Position numbers and translations under genes: made by a program. DNA of 64,000 nucleotides. Source: Streptomyces sp. LUP47B (GTDB lineage Bacteria; Actinomycetota; Actinomycetes; Streptomycetales; Streptomycetaceae). Of the stretch, positions 1 to 10,747 are shown piece after piece. The stretch is from contig NZ_MJAH01000001.1 in assembly GCF_001746295.1 (NCBI RefSeq), forward strand, positions 973,188 through 1,037,187, in the 5' to 3' direction. Under the pieces are notes generated by a model. It did no database searches. It was given only the letters and a program-made list of their open reading frames with translations, and was not told the origin of the DNA. The first letter of the stretch is position 1; each line of letters opens with the position of its first letter.

Positions 1-2739
1 GATCTCGGTGATGTCGGCCTGCCGTATCTGCCGTTCACCGAGGTGCTGGGAGCGCTCGCCCAGGACGAGCGGTTCGCCGATGTTCTCGCCGCCTATCCGT
101 CGGTGGAGCGATTGCTGGGAGGCGGCGCTGTCGGCGACTCCGGTGGGCGGCTCCGGTTGTTCGAGGGGATCGCCGGGCTGCTCGCCGATCTCTCGGACAT
201 CGCTCCCCTGCTGCTCGTCCTGGAGGACCTGCACTGGGCCGATCAGTCGTCCCGCGATCTGCTGCGGTTCCTGCTCAGCCGGGGCATCCTCCAGCGGTCG
301 GCGGGTGGGGCGCCCACGCACCGGCTGGCCGTGCTCGCTTCGTACCGGGCGGATGATCTGCACCGGCGGCATCCGTTGCGTCCGCTGCTCGCCGAGCTGG
401 TGCGGCTGCCCGGGGTCGAGCGGCTGGAGTTGCGGCCGATGGCCGACGGCGAGGTGGCCCGCCTGGTGCGGTCCCTGCGGGAGGCTCCGCTGCCCGACCA
501 CACCGTGCGGCGGATCGTCGAGCGGGCCGAGGGCAACGCGTTCTACGCCGAGGAGTTGCTCGCCGCCACGGGGAGCGGGGACGGCGGGGTGCCCAGCGGG
601 CTCGCCGACGTGCTGCTGATCCGGTTCGAGCAGCTGTCCGACACGGCTCAGCAGGTGCTGCGCACCGCCGCCGTCGCCGGGCGGCGCGTCGAGCACGACC
701 TGCTGCGGGATGCCGTACGACTGCCCGAGGAAGAGCTGGAAACGGCGCTGCGGGAGGCCATCGGGCGACAGCTCCTGGTGCCCGGTGAGGGCGACACGTA
801 CGCGTTCCGGCATGCCCTCGCCCGTGAGGCCGTGTACGCCGATCTGCTGCCGGGCGAGCGGGCCCGGCTGCACGGGGCGTTCGCCCGGCTGCTCGATGCG
901 CGGGGACATCGGGCCGAGAGCGCGGCGGAGCGGGCCCACCACTACCGCGAGAGCCATGACCTGGCCGAGGCGCTCGCCGCGTCACTGGAGGCCGCGGACC
1001 ACGCCCGGCGGGTGGGCGCACCCGCCGAGGAGCTACGGCATCTGGAGGCGGCCCTCGACCTGTGGTCGGCGGTTGAGCCGACGGCGCGGCCCTCCGGCGA
1101 GGGCGTCGACCGGGTACGGCTCATGCTGCGGGCCTCGGCGGCGGCCGCGCACACCGGCGAACTGCACCGGGCGGTCTCGCTCACGCGCGCCGCGCTCGCC
1201 GGTGTCGGTCAGGAGGTGGACTCCGAACTCGCCGCCCGGGTGCGCTACACGCTCGCCGGGAACCTGATGAGCGTCGACAACCTCACCGCGGCCTTCGCCT
1301 ACAGCAGCGAGGCGCTCGCCATGATCCCCGCCGATCCTCCGTCCCGTACCTGGGTGTGGGCCGCGGCCACCCATGTGTTGGCGGCCCGGCAGGTCGGGGA
1401 GAACGAGGTCGCGCTGCGGGTCGCCCGGCAGGCGCTCGGCACCGCCGAGCAGTTGGGCGTGCCGGACGCCCAGGCGGATCTGCTGATCTCCCTGGCCGTC
1501 CTCGAAGGCGGCGGCCGTCGCACGGAGGCGGGGCGGGAGCGGTTGCGGCAGGCCCGGGAGCTGGCCCGGCGGGCGGGCAGCACCCCCGTGGAGATGCGCG
1601 CGCTGTTCAATCTCGCCGTCGGCTGCTTCGAGTCGGGGCACCTCGACGAGTGTCTGCCCTGGCTCACCGAAGGGCTGGACCGTGCCCGTCGCGCCGGGCT
1701 GCTGTCGTCGCCCTATCCGATGGAGATGCGCTACCTGAAGCTGCTGGTGCTGTACACGCTGGGCCGCTGGGACGACTGTGTCCGGGCGGCGCACGCCGAC
1801 GCCGAGGTGCTGCCCGCGGCCGGCGGGTACACGATGGCGCCCGCGCTGTACGTCGGGCTCGCGCGCGGCGACCTCAGGGCCGTCGACCGGGCGCGGGCGC
1901 TGCTGGAGGGGCCCTTCGACTGGATGGCCACGCTCGTCGCGGGCATCGCGCTGACCGACGCGGCGGCGCTGCGGGGCGATGCGGAGGACGCCGTGCAGCG
2001 GATGCGGTCCACCGTCGCGGCGCTGACCGACGACACCGGCGCGCTTCCTCACGTCACCGTCCGGCTGGCCGGCCTCGCGTTGTCCGCGGTCGCCGACCGG
2101 GCCTTCGATCTGCGCCGCAAGGGCGACCAGGCCGGGGCGCTTCGCTGGGCGGAGACCGCGACCGAGCTGGTGGAACTGGCCAGGATGACCGCCGCGCACG
2201 GCGAGCGCGGGATACCGCAGGGCCCGGAGGGGCAGGCCTGGCTGGCCCGGGCCGAGGCGGAGTGGACACGGGCCGCGTCGGGCCCGGACGCCGAGGCCTG
2301 GGCGAGGGCCGTCGCCGCGTTCGACTTCGGTGACGTGTACGAACCGGCCCGCTGCCGGCTGCGGTACGCCGAGGCCCTGCTCGCCGCCGACCGGCGTGGG
2401 GAGGCCGTGGCCGAGGCGCGTGCCGCTCGTGAGGTGTTCGCCCGGCTCGGCGCCACGGTGCTGCTCGACCAGGTCGACGAGCTGATCCGGCGCGGCCGGC
2501 TCGCCGAGGCCCCGCCCAGCGCGCAGCTGCTCACGGCCCGCGAGCAGGACGTGCTGCGGCTGCTCGCCCGGGGGCGCAGCAACCGCCAGATCGGCGAGGA
2601 GCTGTTCATCACCGGCAAGACGGCGAGTGTGCATGTCTCCAACATCCTGGCCAAGCTGGGTGCGGCGAGCCGCACCGAGGCCGTGGCCGTCGCCTACCGC
2701 AAGGGGTTGATCGCCCCGGAGACGACGGCCCGCGGCTGA
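1..2739 (+). CDS. LuxR-family (LAL-type) ATPase regulator, 5' end missing
   Basis: The reading frame is open from base 1, so the gene begins upstream; 912 residues are visible. It is a large ATP-binding LuxR (LAL) transcription regulator. The Walker A part is lost. A Walker B-like LLLVLEDLHWAD lies near visible residue 70. A long alpha-helical, TPR-like middle follows. The C-terminal HTH runs from about residue 843 (LTAREQDVLRLL) through the recognition helix VHVSNILAKLG. Known members respond to an unknown ligand and control catabolism or antibiotic clusters. It ends 7 bp before the convergent esterase gene. Being next to the glycan-degradation block it could control it, but that is only inference from position. 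Confidence 0.9.
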   Translation, partial: DLGDVGLPYLPFTEVLGALAQDERFADVLAAYPSVERLLGGGAVGDSGGRLRLFEGIAGLLADLSDIAPLLLVLEDLHWADQSSRDLLRFLLSRGILQRSAGGAPTHRLAVLASYRADDLHRRHPLRPLLAELVRLPGVERLELRPMADGEVARLVRSLREAPLPDHTVRRIVERAEGNAFYAEELLAATGSGDGGVPSGLADVLLIRFEQLSDTAQQVLRTAAVAGRRVEHDLLRDAVRLPEEELETALREAIGRQLLVPGEGDTYAFRHALAREAVYADLLPGERARLHGAFARLLDARGHRAESAAERAHHYRESHDLAEALAASLEAADHARRVGAPAEELRHLEAALDLWSAVEPTARPSGEGVDRVRLMLRASAAAAHTGELHRAVSLTRAALAGVGQEVDSELAARVRYTLAGNLMSVDNLTAAFAYSSEALAMIPADPPSRTWVWAAATHVLAARQVGENEVALRVARQALGTAEQLGVPDAQADLLISLAVLEGGGRRTEAGRERLRQARELARRAGSTPVEMRALFNLAVGCFESGHLDECLPWLTEGLDRARRAGLLSSPYPMEMRYLKLLVLYTLGRWDDCVRAAHADAEVLPAAGGYTMAPALYVGLARGDLRAVDRARALLEGPFDWMATLVAGIALTDAAALRGDAEDAVQRMRSTVAALTDDTGALPHVTVRLAGLALSAVADRAFDLRRKGDQAGALRWAETATELVELARMTAAHGERGIPQGPEGQAWLARAEAEWTRAASGPDAEAWARAVAAFDFGDVYEPARCRLRYAEALLAADRRGEAVAEARAAREVFARLGATVLLDQVDELIRRGRLAEAPPSAQLLTAREQDVLRLLARGRSNRQIGEELFITGKTASVHVSNILAKLGAASRTEAVAVAYRKGLIAPETTARG

Positions 2740-2746
2740 CGCTGCC

Positions 2747-3952
2747 TCAGTGGCCTGCGCAGTCCAGGCTGTTCAGGTCGACGGAGTCCGCCATCGCCTG
2801 CATGCCCTTGTCGTTGGGGTGGATGTGGTCCCCGCCGTCGAAGACGGGGAGCATCCGCTCCTGGTCGTAGGGGCTGCGCAGGACACGGTCGAAGTCGGTG
2901 ACCGCGTCGAACTCGTCGCTGTGGCTCCTGACGAAGTCGTTGACCTCCTGCCGTACGGCCTCGGCGGCCGGGTCCCATTCCGGCCAGCCCTTGAAGGGGG
3001 CGATGGTGGAGACGACCACGCACTTGCCGGCGTCGTGGGCCCGGTCGACGATCTCGCGGTACCCGGCGATCAGATCCGGTGCGGTGACACCGGTGTGGGC
3101 CTTGAGGTCGTTTACCCCCTCGAAGAGGAACACGGTGTGCACGCCCGGCTGGGAGAGGACGTCCCGGTCCAGCCGGTTCAGGGCGCTCGGCCCGGCGCCG
3201 TCGGCCAGCACCTTGTTGCCGGAGATCCCCTCGTTGGCCACGCCCTTGACCGTGGTGTGGGCTTTCTGGAGGCGGCGGGCGAGGTAGTCGGGCCAGCGGC
3301 GGTTGTGGTCGCTGGTGGACTGCCAGCCGTCGGTGATGGAGTCGCCGAGTGCGACCACGGCACCGGTGGCCGCGGGGGTGCGCACCGAGACCGCGTCGAG
3401 GTAGAACCACGACCCGATCGCTTCGGTCCAGTGGGCGCCGCTCTCCTCGGCGGTGTGGTCGCCCTGGGTGGCGTACGACGTCTGCAGGGCCATCCAGTGG
3501 CCGGTGACCGGACCCTCCGCGTCCGGGGTGTGGAGGCTGACGACCAGGTTCGACCCGGCGGCCAGCCTGCCGGACAAGGGGTCGCTGTACACCGTGGCGC
3601 CGGGTTCCACGGTGACGGAGGACGACCCGTCGAAGGTGAGCCGCCGGTTGCTGCCGCGCACCAGCTCGGCGTCCTTCAGCTGGAGACCGGCGTAGACGCT
3701 GTCGAAGGTGACCGGCTGGTGGCCGAACGCGTTGGAGAGCCGGATGCGCGGGTCCTGGCCGCCGACGCTGGTGTGCACGACCATGCGGTAGCCGCGGTCG
3801 GCGGCCGAGTCGCCGATGGCGTAGGCGCTCGTGCCCCAGGTGATCACCCCGTCGGGCGGGCTGACGGCGGCCGGTGCGGGCGTGGCCTGGAGTGCGGCGG
3901 CCGCGACCGTGACGGCGAGGAGTCGGGCCCCTCGGGCCGTCCGGCGCCTCAT
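2747..3952 (-). CDS. Secreted SGNH/GDSL esterase (XynE-like)
   Basis: 401 residues. A signal peptide covers about residues 1-28 (Arg-rich start, Ala-rich core, cut near APAAV). An N-terminal beta-rich domain (about 30-190) precedes the SGNH hydrolase domain. The nucleophile block ALGDSITDGW is near residue 202 and the C-terminal Asp/His pair lies in GGDHIHPND near 375. Family members de-acetylate polysaccharides or hydrolyse other esters outside the cell. The ATG at 3952 was chosen because it overlaps the stop of the upstream GH95 gene by 4 bp (ATGA), showing translational coupling. The frame stays open further upstream, but only as antisense-frame noise inside GH95. It probably strips acyl groups from the same glycan the neighbouring glycosidases attack. 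Confidence 0.88.
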   Translation of the reverse strand: MRRRTARGARLLAVTVAAAALQATPAPAAVSPPDGVITWGTSAYAIGDSAADRGYRMVVHTSVGGQDPRIRLSNAFGHQPVTFDSVYAGLQLKDAELVRGSNRRLTFDGSSSVTVEPGATVYSDPLSGRLAAGSNLVVSLHTPDAEGPVTGHWMALQTSYATQGDHTAEESGAHWTEAIGSWFYLDAVSVRTPAATGAVVALGDSITDGWQSTSDHNRRWPDYLARRLQKAHTTVKGVANEGISGNKVLADGAGPSALNRLDRDVLSQPGVHTVFLFEGVNDLKAHTGVTAPDLIAGYREIVDRAHDAGKCVVVSTIAPFKGWPEWDPAAEAVRQEVNDFVRSHSDEFDAVTDFDRVLRSPYDQERMLPVFDGGDHIHPNDKGMQAMADSVDLNSLDCAGH

Positions 3953-6291
3953 CGGTCGAAGCCCTTCAGGGTGACGGTGGCGCCCGGCTTCAGCGTCACC
4001 GTGCGGGCGCTTCCCGCGTACACGACCGTCGTGGTGCGGCCGCCGGTGCTGCGGATCCGTGTTTCGGTCGGTTTCCCATCCCGCCAGCGTAGATCCACGA
4101 CGAAGCCGCCGCGTGCCTTCACTCCCGTGAGGGAGCCGGAGGCGGCCCAGGCGTCGGGCAGGGCGGGCAGGAGTTCCAGGTGGCCGGGGCGGGAGTAGAG
4201 CAGCATCTCGATCATCGCCGCAGGGGTACCCAGATTCGCGTCGATCTGAAAGATTCCGCGGCCCTGTTCCACCTGGTACATGTCGAAGAGGTTGAAGGCG
4301 GTGCCGTTGCTGCCTCCGCTGGAGGGCCGGAGGTTGTTGACCACCAGCTGGTACGCCTTGTCGGCGTTCTTGAGGCGGGCCCAGCACAGAGCGCGCCAGG
4401 CGTTGGCCCAGCCGAAGCTCTCCATGCCGCGTGCGGTGAGCAGGGCGGTGGCACCCTCGACGATGTCGGCCGGGGTGGAGCCGTCGGGGCGGATGCGGTC
4501 GCCGGGGAAGAGACCCACGAGCGGCGACAGGTGGCGGTGGGTGGTCTCGCCGAGGTTGTCGGGGGACATCCACTCCTCCAGCCAGCCCGTGGTGGGGCTG
4601 ACCTGGGGAAGGTGCAGGCGCTTGCGCAGGCCCGCGATCGTGGCGGCGAACTCCGCGTCCTTCCTCAACTCGGCCGCGGCCGTGCAGTAGTTGCCGAACA
4701 GGGCCCACACGAGTTCCTGGGCGTACGTGATGCCCTTGGCGTCTAGCGGGCCGTGCTCGGGCGACCAGTCGCTGTCGGCGATCAGGACCTCCCGTGAAGT
4801 GCCCGGGAGGGTCGTGGTCAGCAGCCGCGCCTCCCAGAACTCGCAGGCGCCTCTCAGGAGGGGGTAGATCTTCTCCAGATGGGCGCGGGAGGCGGTGAAC
4901 TCGTAGTGCTCCCACAGGGAGTTGCACAGCCAGGCGTTGCCCGCCGGATGCCACCACCAGCCGCCTCCGCCGAAGGGGTTGGTGGAGATGGCCACCGTCC
5001 AGCCGGCGTTCTTCCCCGTGGAGTTGCGGTAGCGGTTGCGGGGGTCGTCGAACAGCCTGCGGGTGAGGTCGGTCCAGGACGGGAGCTGGGCGACGCAGTA
5101 GTCGGTGAACGTGTCGAAGCACTGGGACAGGCCGGTCCGGTCGGCTGCCCAGTAGTTCATCTGAATGTTGATGTCGGTGTGGTAGTCGCCCATCCAGTCC
5201 GGGTCGTTGCCGTCGAGCCACAGCCCCTGGAGGCCCAGCGGGAGGCTGCCGCGTGATCCCGCGATCATCAGGTAGCGGCCGAACTGCAGGTACTGGGCCT
5301 CCAGTTCGGAGTCGGGCACCCCGTCCCGGGCGCGTGCGCGCAGGCGCTCCCAGGTGTCGAGGGAGCGCTGCTCGGCGGAGGAGGTGCCGAGCGAGACATC
5401 CAACTGCCCGAACAGGGCGTGATGGTCGGCGATGTGGGTGTGCAGCAGGGTGTCCGCCGAGTGCCGGGCGGCGGCGCGGACCTTGGCGCGTGCGAGCTTG
5501 TGCGGGTCGAGGGACGGGTCACGGAAGTGCGCGGCGGCGTCGGGGGCGTAGTCGGTGCCCCCGCTCAGGACGACGGTGAGCTCCCTGCACCCGGTGAAGC
5601 CGATGTGCGGGCCCTCGACGGTGACACTGCCGCCGGAGCCGTACGCCGCGATGGCGGCCCCGTATCTCAGGCCGTTCGGGAGGGCGGCCCCGAAGGAGAC
5701 CGCGGGCTCCTCGCCATGGGTTCCCTCCAGTGTGATCGTGCCGGTGTAGCGGCCTCCTCCGCTCTGGCCGAAGTGCAGGACGATGACGTCGTCGGGGTGA
5801 CTGGCGAAGATCTGGCGTCGGTAGGTCACGCCGGAGCGGACGTACGACGTCTCGTTCACGCCCTGGGCGAGGTCGAGGGTGCGGCGGTAGCCGGAGACGG
5901 CGGACAGGTCGTGGTCGGGGATGTCGACGGTGAGCCGGGCCAGCAGGGTGAAGGAGCCGAAGTCCTGGCGGCCGTAGGGGAACTGACCGTCGGCGTCGAG
6001 GGTGTCGTTGAGGCCGCCGGTCCACAGGGTGGCGTCGGTGACGAGAAGGACTTCGCGGCCGGGGTCGTTGCTCGCGAGGGCGCCGAGGCGGCCGTTGCCG
6101 ACGGGCAGACCCTGTTCGATCATCGAGTGTTCGTCGGCGGGAGCCTGCCACCGGAGTCGGTGGCGTGGGTCGGCGTCGAGGGCGGGCGCGTCGGCGGGGC
6201 GTTGAGGTGCCGCGGTCGCGGTGAAGGTGGGCAGGGCGGCGAGGGCGGCGGTCAGCGCGAGGACACCGCGTCTGGACGGGGCGGGGGTCAT
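3949..6291 (-). CDS. Secreted GH95 alpha-L-fucosidase
   Basis: 780 residues, full length for the family. A twin-arginine-like export signal (SRRGVLALTAALAAL) starts the protein. The glycoside hydrolase 95 core has its usual active-site blocks. NIQMNYW near residue 373 carries the two catalytic Asn. SPEHG near 511 carries the Glu, and QIDANLGTP near 683 the Asp. GH95 enzymes are inverting 1,2-alpha-L-fucosidases; some plant-active members act on xyloglucan side chains or on alpha-L-galactose. The start has an AGGAG 6 nt upstream. It is the middle gene of a three-gene minus-strand unit, 20 bp after the GH27 gene and overlapping the esterase by 4 bp. Substrate specificity cannot be read from the sequence. 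Confidence 0.93.
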   Translation of the reverse strand: MTPAPSRRGVLALTAALAALPTFTATAAPQRPADAPALDADPRHRLRWQAPADEHSMIEQGLPVGNGRLGALASNDPGREVLLVTDATLWTGGLNDTLDADGQFPYGRQDFGSFTLLARLTVDIPDHDLSAVSGYRRTLDLAQGVNETSYVRSGVTYRRQIFASHPDDVIVLHFGQSGGGRYTGTITLEGTHGEEPAVSFGAALPNGLRYGAAIAAYGSGGSVTVEGPHIGFTGCRELTVVLSGGTDYAPDAAAHFRDPSLDPHKLARAKVRAAARHSADTLLHTHIADHHALFGQLDVSLGTSSAEQRSLDTWERLRARARDGVPDSELEAQYLQFGRYLMIAGSRGSLPLGLQGLWLDGNDPDWMGDYHTDINIQMNYWAADRTGLSQCFDTFTDYCVAQLPSWTDLTRRLFDDPRNRYRNSTGKNAGWTVAISTNPFGGGGWWWHPAGNAWLCNSLWEHYEFTASRAHLEKIYPLLRGACEFWEARLLTTTLPGTSREVLIADSDWSPEHGPLDAKGITYAQELVWALFGNYCTAAAELRKDAEFAATIAGLRKRLHLPQVSPTTGWLEEWMSPDNLGETTHRHLSPLVGLFPGDRIRPDGSTPADIVEGATALLTARGMESFGWANAWRALCWARLKNADKAYQLVVNNLRPSSGGSNGTAFNLFDMYQVEQGRGIFQIDANLGTPAAMIEMLLYSRPGHLELLPALPDAWAASGSLTGVKARGGFVVDLRWRDGKPTETRIRSTGGRTTTVVYAGSARTVTLKPGATVTLKGFDR

Positions 6292-6311
6292 GGCGGCTCC
6301 TGGAGGCTCGG

Positions 6312-8090
6312 TCAGGACTTCGGTACGTCGATCCGGTCGATGTCCGGTGCGTAGCCGGTGCCGCTGTCGAAGGTGATCGTGTTGGCGCCGGCCTTGAGCG
6401 TCACGGGCACGTACACGCTCGACACGGTGCCCCAGTCGCCGGTGGCGGGGAGCTTGTGGCGGGTGGCGCCGCCGCCGTTCGCCGAGATGTCCACCGAGCG
6501 GGCGTCACCGCTGATGTAGGAGACCTTGATCTGGTAGGTGCCGGCCTTGGCGACGACGACGTCGCGGAAGGTCAGGGTCCCGCCGAGGTACAAGTTGCCG
6601 ACCTTCTTTCCGTCGGAGCAGGCGGAGCAGTCGGCGACGGAGGCGTTGCCGCCGAGGGTGTTCGCGGCGGACTCGGCCTCGTATCCCGTGAAGGCCAGTC
6701 CGGCGCCGTGCGGGGTGACCGTGAACAGGCGCGAGCCGTGGGCGGGCAGGGCCTGGGTCACCTTGTTCTTGTAGGTGCCGAGGTTCTCGTGGTTCCACAG
6801 GTCTCGGACGGACGCGTTGCCGGTGAAGCCGAGGGTGGTCCAGTCGGCGGTGACGGCGGCGGGGGCGTCGGCGAGGTTGAACAGGGCGACGGTGTAGGTG
6901 CCGTCGGTGTTCTTGGCGGCCCAGACCTGCTGCGGGTCGGACGGGGTGACCGGGTGTGCGGGTGGGTTGGGGCCCTGGTTGAGGCCGATGACCTCGCGGT
7001 TGGTCAGCAGGGACACACCGTAGGAGTCCAGGCGGGTGAGGTCGTCGCCGGTGTACAGGGGGGACTTGGCGATGGCCCACAGGGTGGCGTAGCTCTGCCG
7101 TTCGGCCTTGGTCAGGCCGTCCATCTGTCCGTTGCCGACGTCGAGGGAGTCCAGGTCGTTCCAGCCGCCGGGTCCGGCGTGCCGGGTCCAGGCGGGGGTG
7201 TCGTCCCAGCGGTCGTCGACCGAGTTCTCCCAGCTGACGAGGGTGTTGCAGTAGCACTCGACGTCGGTGTCGATGCGCCAGCCCTGCGAGTACTTCTTCC
7301 AGTCGGCGGCGTGTCCGATGTCGAGGGACCAGGAGACTTCAAGATGGATGGGGCGGCCGGTGGCGGCTATCGCCTTGTTCCAGGCGGCCACGTCGGCAAC
7401 GTTGTCGTACTGGTCGCCGCTCTTCCCGGAGCCGGGGCCGACCCCGTCGAGCTTGAGGAAGTCGTAGCCCCAGCCGGCGATCAACTGGGCCTGGGAGTCG
7501 ATGTACTTGCCGGCGCACGGCTTGGCGAAGTCGAGCTTGTACGCGCTGTCCCAGCCGTTGGTGGTGCGCAGGTCGTCGTAGACGACGTCGGCGGTGGTGC
7601 AGCCGTCGGCGTTCCAGATGGGCGTCTTCCCGTCGCCGTACGCCCCCTTCTCCAGGCCGGCCGGGAGATAGATGCCGGCCTTGAGGCCCTTGGCGTGGAT
7701 GCGGTCGGCGACGGCCTTCATGCCGCTGGGGAAGCGGACGGGGTCGGGCTTCTGGCGGCCGTACTGGTCGAACCCGGACTTCCAGGCCTTGTCCATCCAC
7801 CAGCCGGCGTCGATGTTGACGTATTGGTAGCCGTACTTCTTCAGCTTGGCGGCCAGGGCGTCGGTCTGCTTCAGGACGTTGGCCTCGGTGAGGTAGCTGT
7901 AGTCGCCGTCAGGGTTGAGGCCGGGGTACTTGGACGACTGCATGCTCCAACTGGACCAGCCCATGTAGGGCTTGGCGGCGAGGGCGGGCGCGGGAGCGTC
8001 GGCGGCGTGGGCCGTGGGGACGGCGACCGCCGTGAGAGCGAGCACCAGCAGGGCTCTGGCGGGCAGGGCGAAGTACGAGGATGACCGCAT
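6312..8090 (-). CDS. Secreted GH27 glycosidase (alpha-galactosidase-like) with C-terminal CBM35
   Basis: 592 residues. A signal peptide spans about 1-30, followed by the GH27 barrel (MGWSSW near 45). The nucleophile Asp is in FLKLDG near 211 and the acid/base Asp in RIDTDVE near 273. An all-beta domain of the CBM35 type (from YEAESAAN, about 467-592) binds polysaccharide. GH27 includes alpha-galactosidases and, in Streptomyces, beta-L-arabinopyranosidases, so the sugar released is uncertain. The start at 8090 was chosen over an upstream in-frame TTG because GGAGG lies 8 nt before it. It is the first gene of the glycan block, downstream of the ROK repressor gene, and is probably co-regulated by it. 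Confidence 0.9.
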   Translation of the reverse strand: MRSSSYFALPARALLVLALTAVAVPTAHAADAPAPALAAKPYMGWSSWSMQSSKYPGLNPDGDYSYLTEANVLKQTDALAAKLKKYGYQYVNIDAGWWMDKAWKSGFDQYGRQKPDPVRFPSGMKAVADRIHAKGLKAGIYLPAGLEKGAYGDGKTPIWNADGCTTADVVYDDLRTTNGWDSAYKLDFAKPCAGKYIDSQAQLIAGWGYDFLKLDGVGPGSGKSGDQYDNVADVAAWNKAIAATGRPIHLEVSWSLDIGHAADWKKYSQGWRIDTDVECYCNTLVSWENSVDDRWDDTPAWTRHAGPGGWNDLDSLDVGNGQMDGLTKAERQSYATLWAIAKSPLYTGDDLTRLDSYGVSLLTNREVIGLNQGPNPPAHPVTPSDPQQVWAAKNTDGTYTVALFNLADAPAAVTADWTTLGFTGNASVRDLWNHENLGTYKNKVTQALPAHGSRLFTVTPHGAGLAFTGYEAESAANTLGGNASVADCSACSDGKKVGNLYLGGTLTFRDVVVAKAGTYQIKVSYISGDARSVDISANGGGATRHKLPATGDWGTVSSVYVPVTLKAGANTITFDSGTGYAPDIDRIDVPKS

Positions 8091-8130
8091 GGGTCGTACC
8101 TCCAATGGGGTGCGGGTGGGGTGCGGGTCG

Positions 8131-9309
8131 TTATCGGGTCGGGTCCGGGGTGATGAAGGACTGGATGGCGGTGGCGGCGGCTCCGCGGGCCCACTCGTCG
8201 AAGGGCAGCGGGTGGGTGCGGACGTCGCACTGGGCGGCGGAGCCGAAGGCGGCCCCGACGAAGGCGTCGCGGATCTGCTCGGCGAACAGGTCGTAGGCGG
8301 CGAGCCCCTCGCCGGAGATGATCACGCGCTCGGGGCCGAGGAGGTTGGCGACGGTGGCGATGCCCCGGCCGATCGCCTCGCCCGCACGCGCGTACACGTC
8401 CCGGGCTCCGGCGACCCCTTCGCGGGCCAGGTGCAGGGCCGCGGCGGCGTCGGGGAGTTCGGCCCCGGTGGCCTCGCGGACCTGCTGGACGATCGCGGCT
8501 TCCCCGGCGATCGCCTCGACGCAGCCGCGGTTGCCGCAGTGGCAGATCGGCCCGGCCGGGTCGACGGTCACATGGCCGATCTCCCCGGCCACCCCGTGCG
8601 CCCCGGCGACCACCCGGCCGTGCACCACCAGGCCGCAGCCGATGCCGGCGCCCACGGTGACCACGGCGAAGTCGGACAGGCCCACTCCGGCACCGAACCA
8701 CTGCTCGGCGACCGTCAGAGCGCGTACGTCGTTGTCGACGGTGACCGGCAAACCCGTGGTCATGGCGGCGAGTTCGGCGAGCGGCACGTCGCGCCACTCC
8801 AGGAAGGGCGAGTAGCGGACGGCGCCCTCGCCCCGGTCGACGTCACCGGAGACCGCGATGCCGAGACCCAGGACCGGAGCCGTGGAGCCGTCCGTCTCGG
8901 CCATGAGCCGCTGGACGAGTTCCGTGATGCTCGCGAGCACCGTCCTGGGCTCACGGTCGGGCAGCGGCAGGTGCCGGGCGACGCGGATACGGCAGCACAG
9001 GTCGGTGAGGACCCCGATGATCTCGTCGCCGGTGACCTTGACGCCGATGAACAGGGCCCGCCCTCCGTCGACCCGTACGAGGTTCGCGGGCCGCCCGAGC
9101 GCCGGTCGGGCCTCCTCGTCCGCGCCCTCCACCAGGTATCCGGCCTCGATGAGCGGCCGGACCGCCTTGGTGACGGCGGCCGGCGACAGACCGACCCGCC
9201 GGGCCACCTCCAGGCGGGGCAGGGGGCCCTGGGACAGGACGGTGGTGAACACCTGCGAGGCGGCGGGTGTGTTGGCGGGGAACGTCTCGGCGCGAGGGGT
9301 GAAGCGCAT
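8131..9309 (-). CDS. ROK-family transcriptional repressor
   Basis: 392 residues: an N-terminal winged HTH (about 10-70, PRLEVARRVGLSPAAV) fused to a ROK sugar-kinase-like domain. The zinc knuckle CHCGNRGC is near residue 253 and a glycine-rich nucleotide fold (VTVGAGIGCG) precedes it. Such proteins sense a sugar or sugar phosphate and repress nearby catabolic genes. An in-frame extension to 9414 has no support. The ATG at 9309 sits 7 nt after a -10 box (see the promoter entry), which implies a leaderless transcript. A 9+9 bp inverted repeat overlaps this promoter, so autoregulation is likely. The natural targets are the GH27-GH95-esterase genes 40 bp downstream. Confidence 0.9.
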   Translation of the reverse strand: MRFTPRAETFPANTPAASQVFTTVLSQGPLPRLEVARRVGLSPAAVTKAVRPLIEAGYLVEGADEEARPALGRPANLVRVDGGRALFIGVKVTGDEIIGVLTDLCCRIRVARHLPLPDREPRTVLASITELVQRLMAETDGSTAPVLGLGIAVSGDVDRGEGAVRYSPFLEWRDVPLAELAAMTTGLPVTVDNDVRALTVAEQWFGAGVGLSDFAVVTVGAGIGCGLVVHGRVVAGAHGVAGEIGHVTVDPAGPICHCGNRGCVEAIAGEAAIVQQVREATGAELPDAAAALHLAREGVAGARDVYARAGEAIGRGIATVANLLGPERVIISGEGLAAYDLFAEQIRDAFVGAAFGSAAQCDVRTHPLPFDEWARGAAATAIQSFITPDPTR

Positions 9310-9316
9310 GGCCGGG

Positions 9317-10682
<1,366 letters not shown>

Positions 10683-10747
10683 GCCCGCGGGAACCCCTGC
10701 CCCCTGGTGTGCGTTTTCCCGGCGAGCGACGACACCAGGGCGGCACG

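Noticed and set aside
1033-2634. Long open frame (533 codons) antisense to the LuxR gene
   Set aside because: Arg/Gly/Pro-rich composition typical of antisense frames in high-GC DNA; no domain is recognisable.
3953-5221. In-frame upstream extension of the esterase gene (to 824 codons)
   Set aside because: It lies wholly inside the GH95 gene in another frame, has low-complexity Arg/Pro composition, and the coupled ATG at 3952 starts a proper signal peptide.
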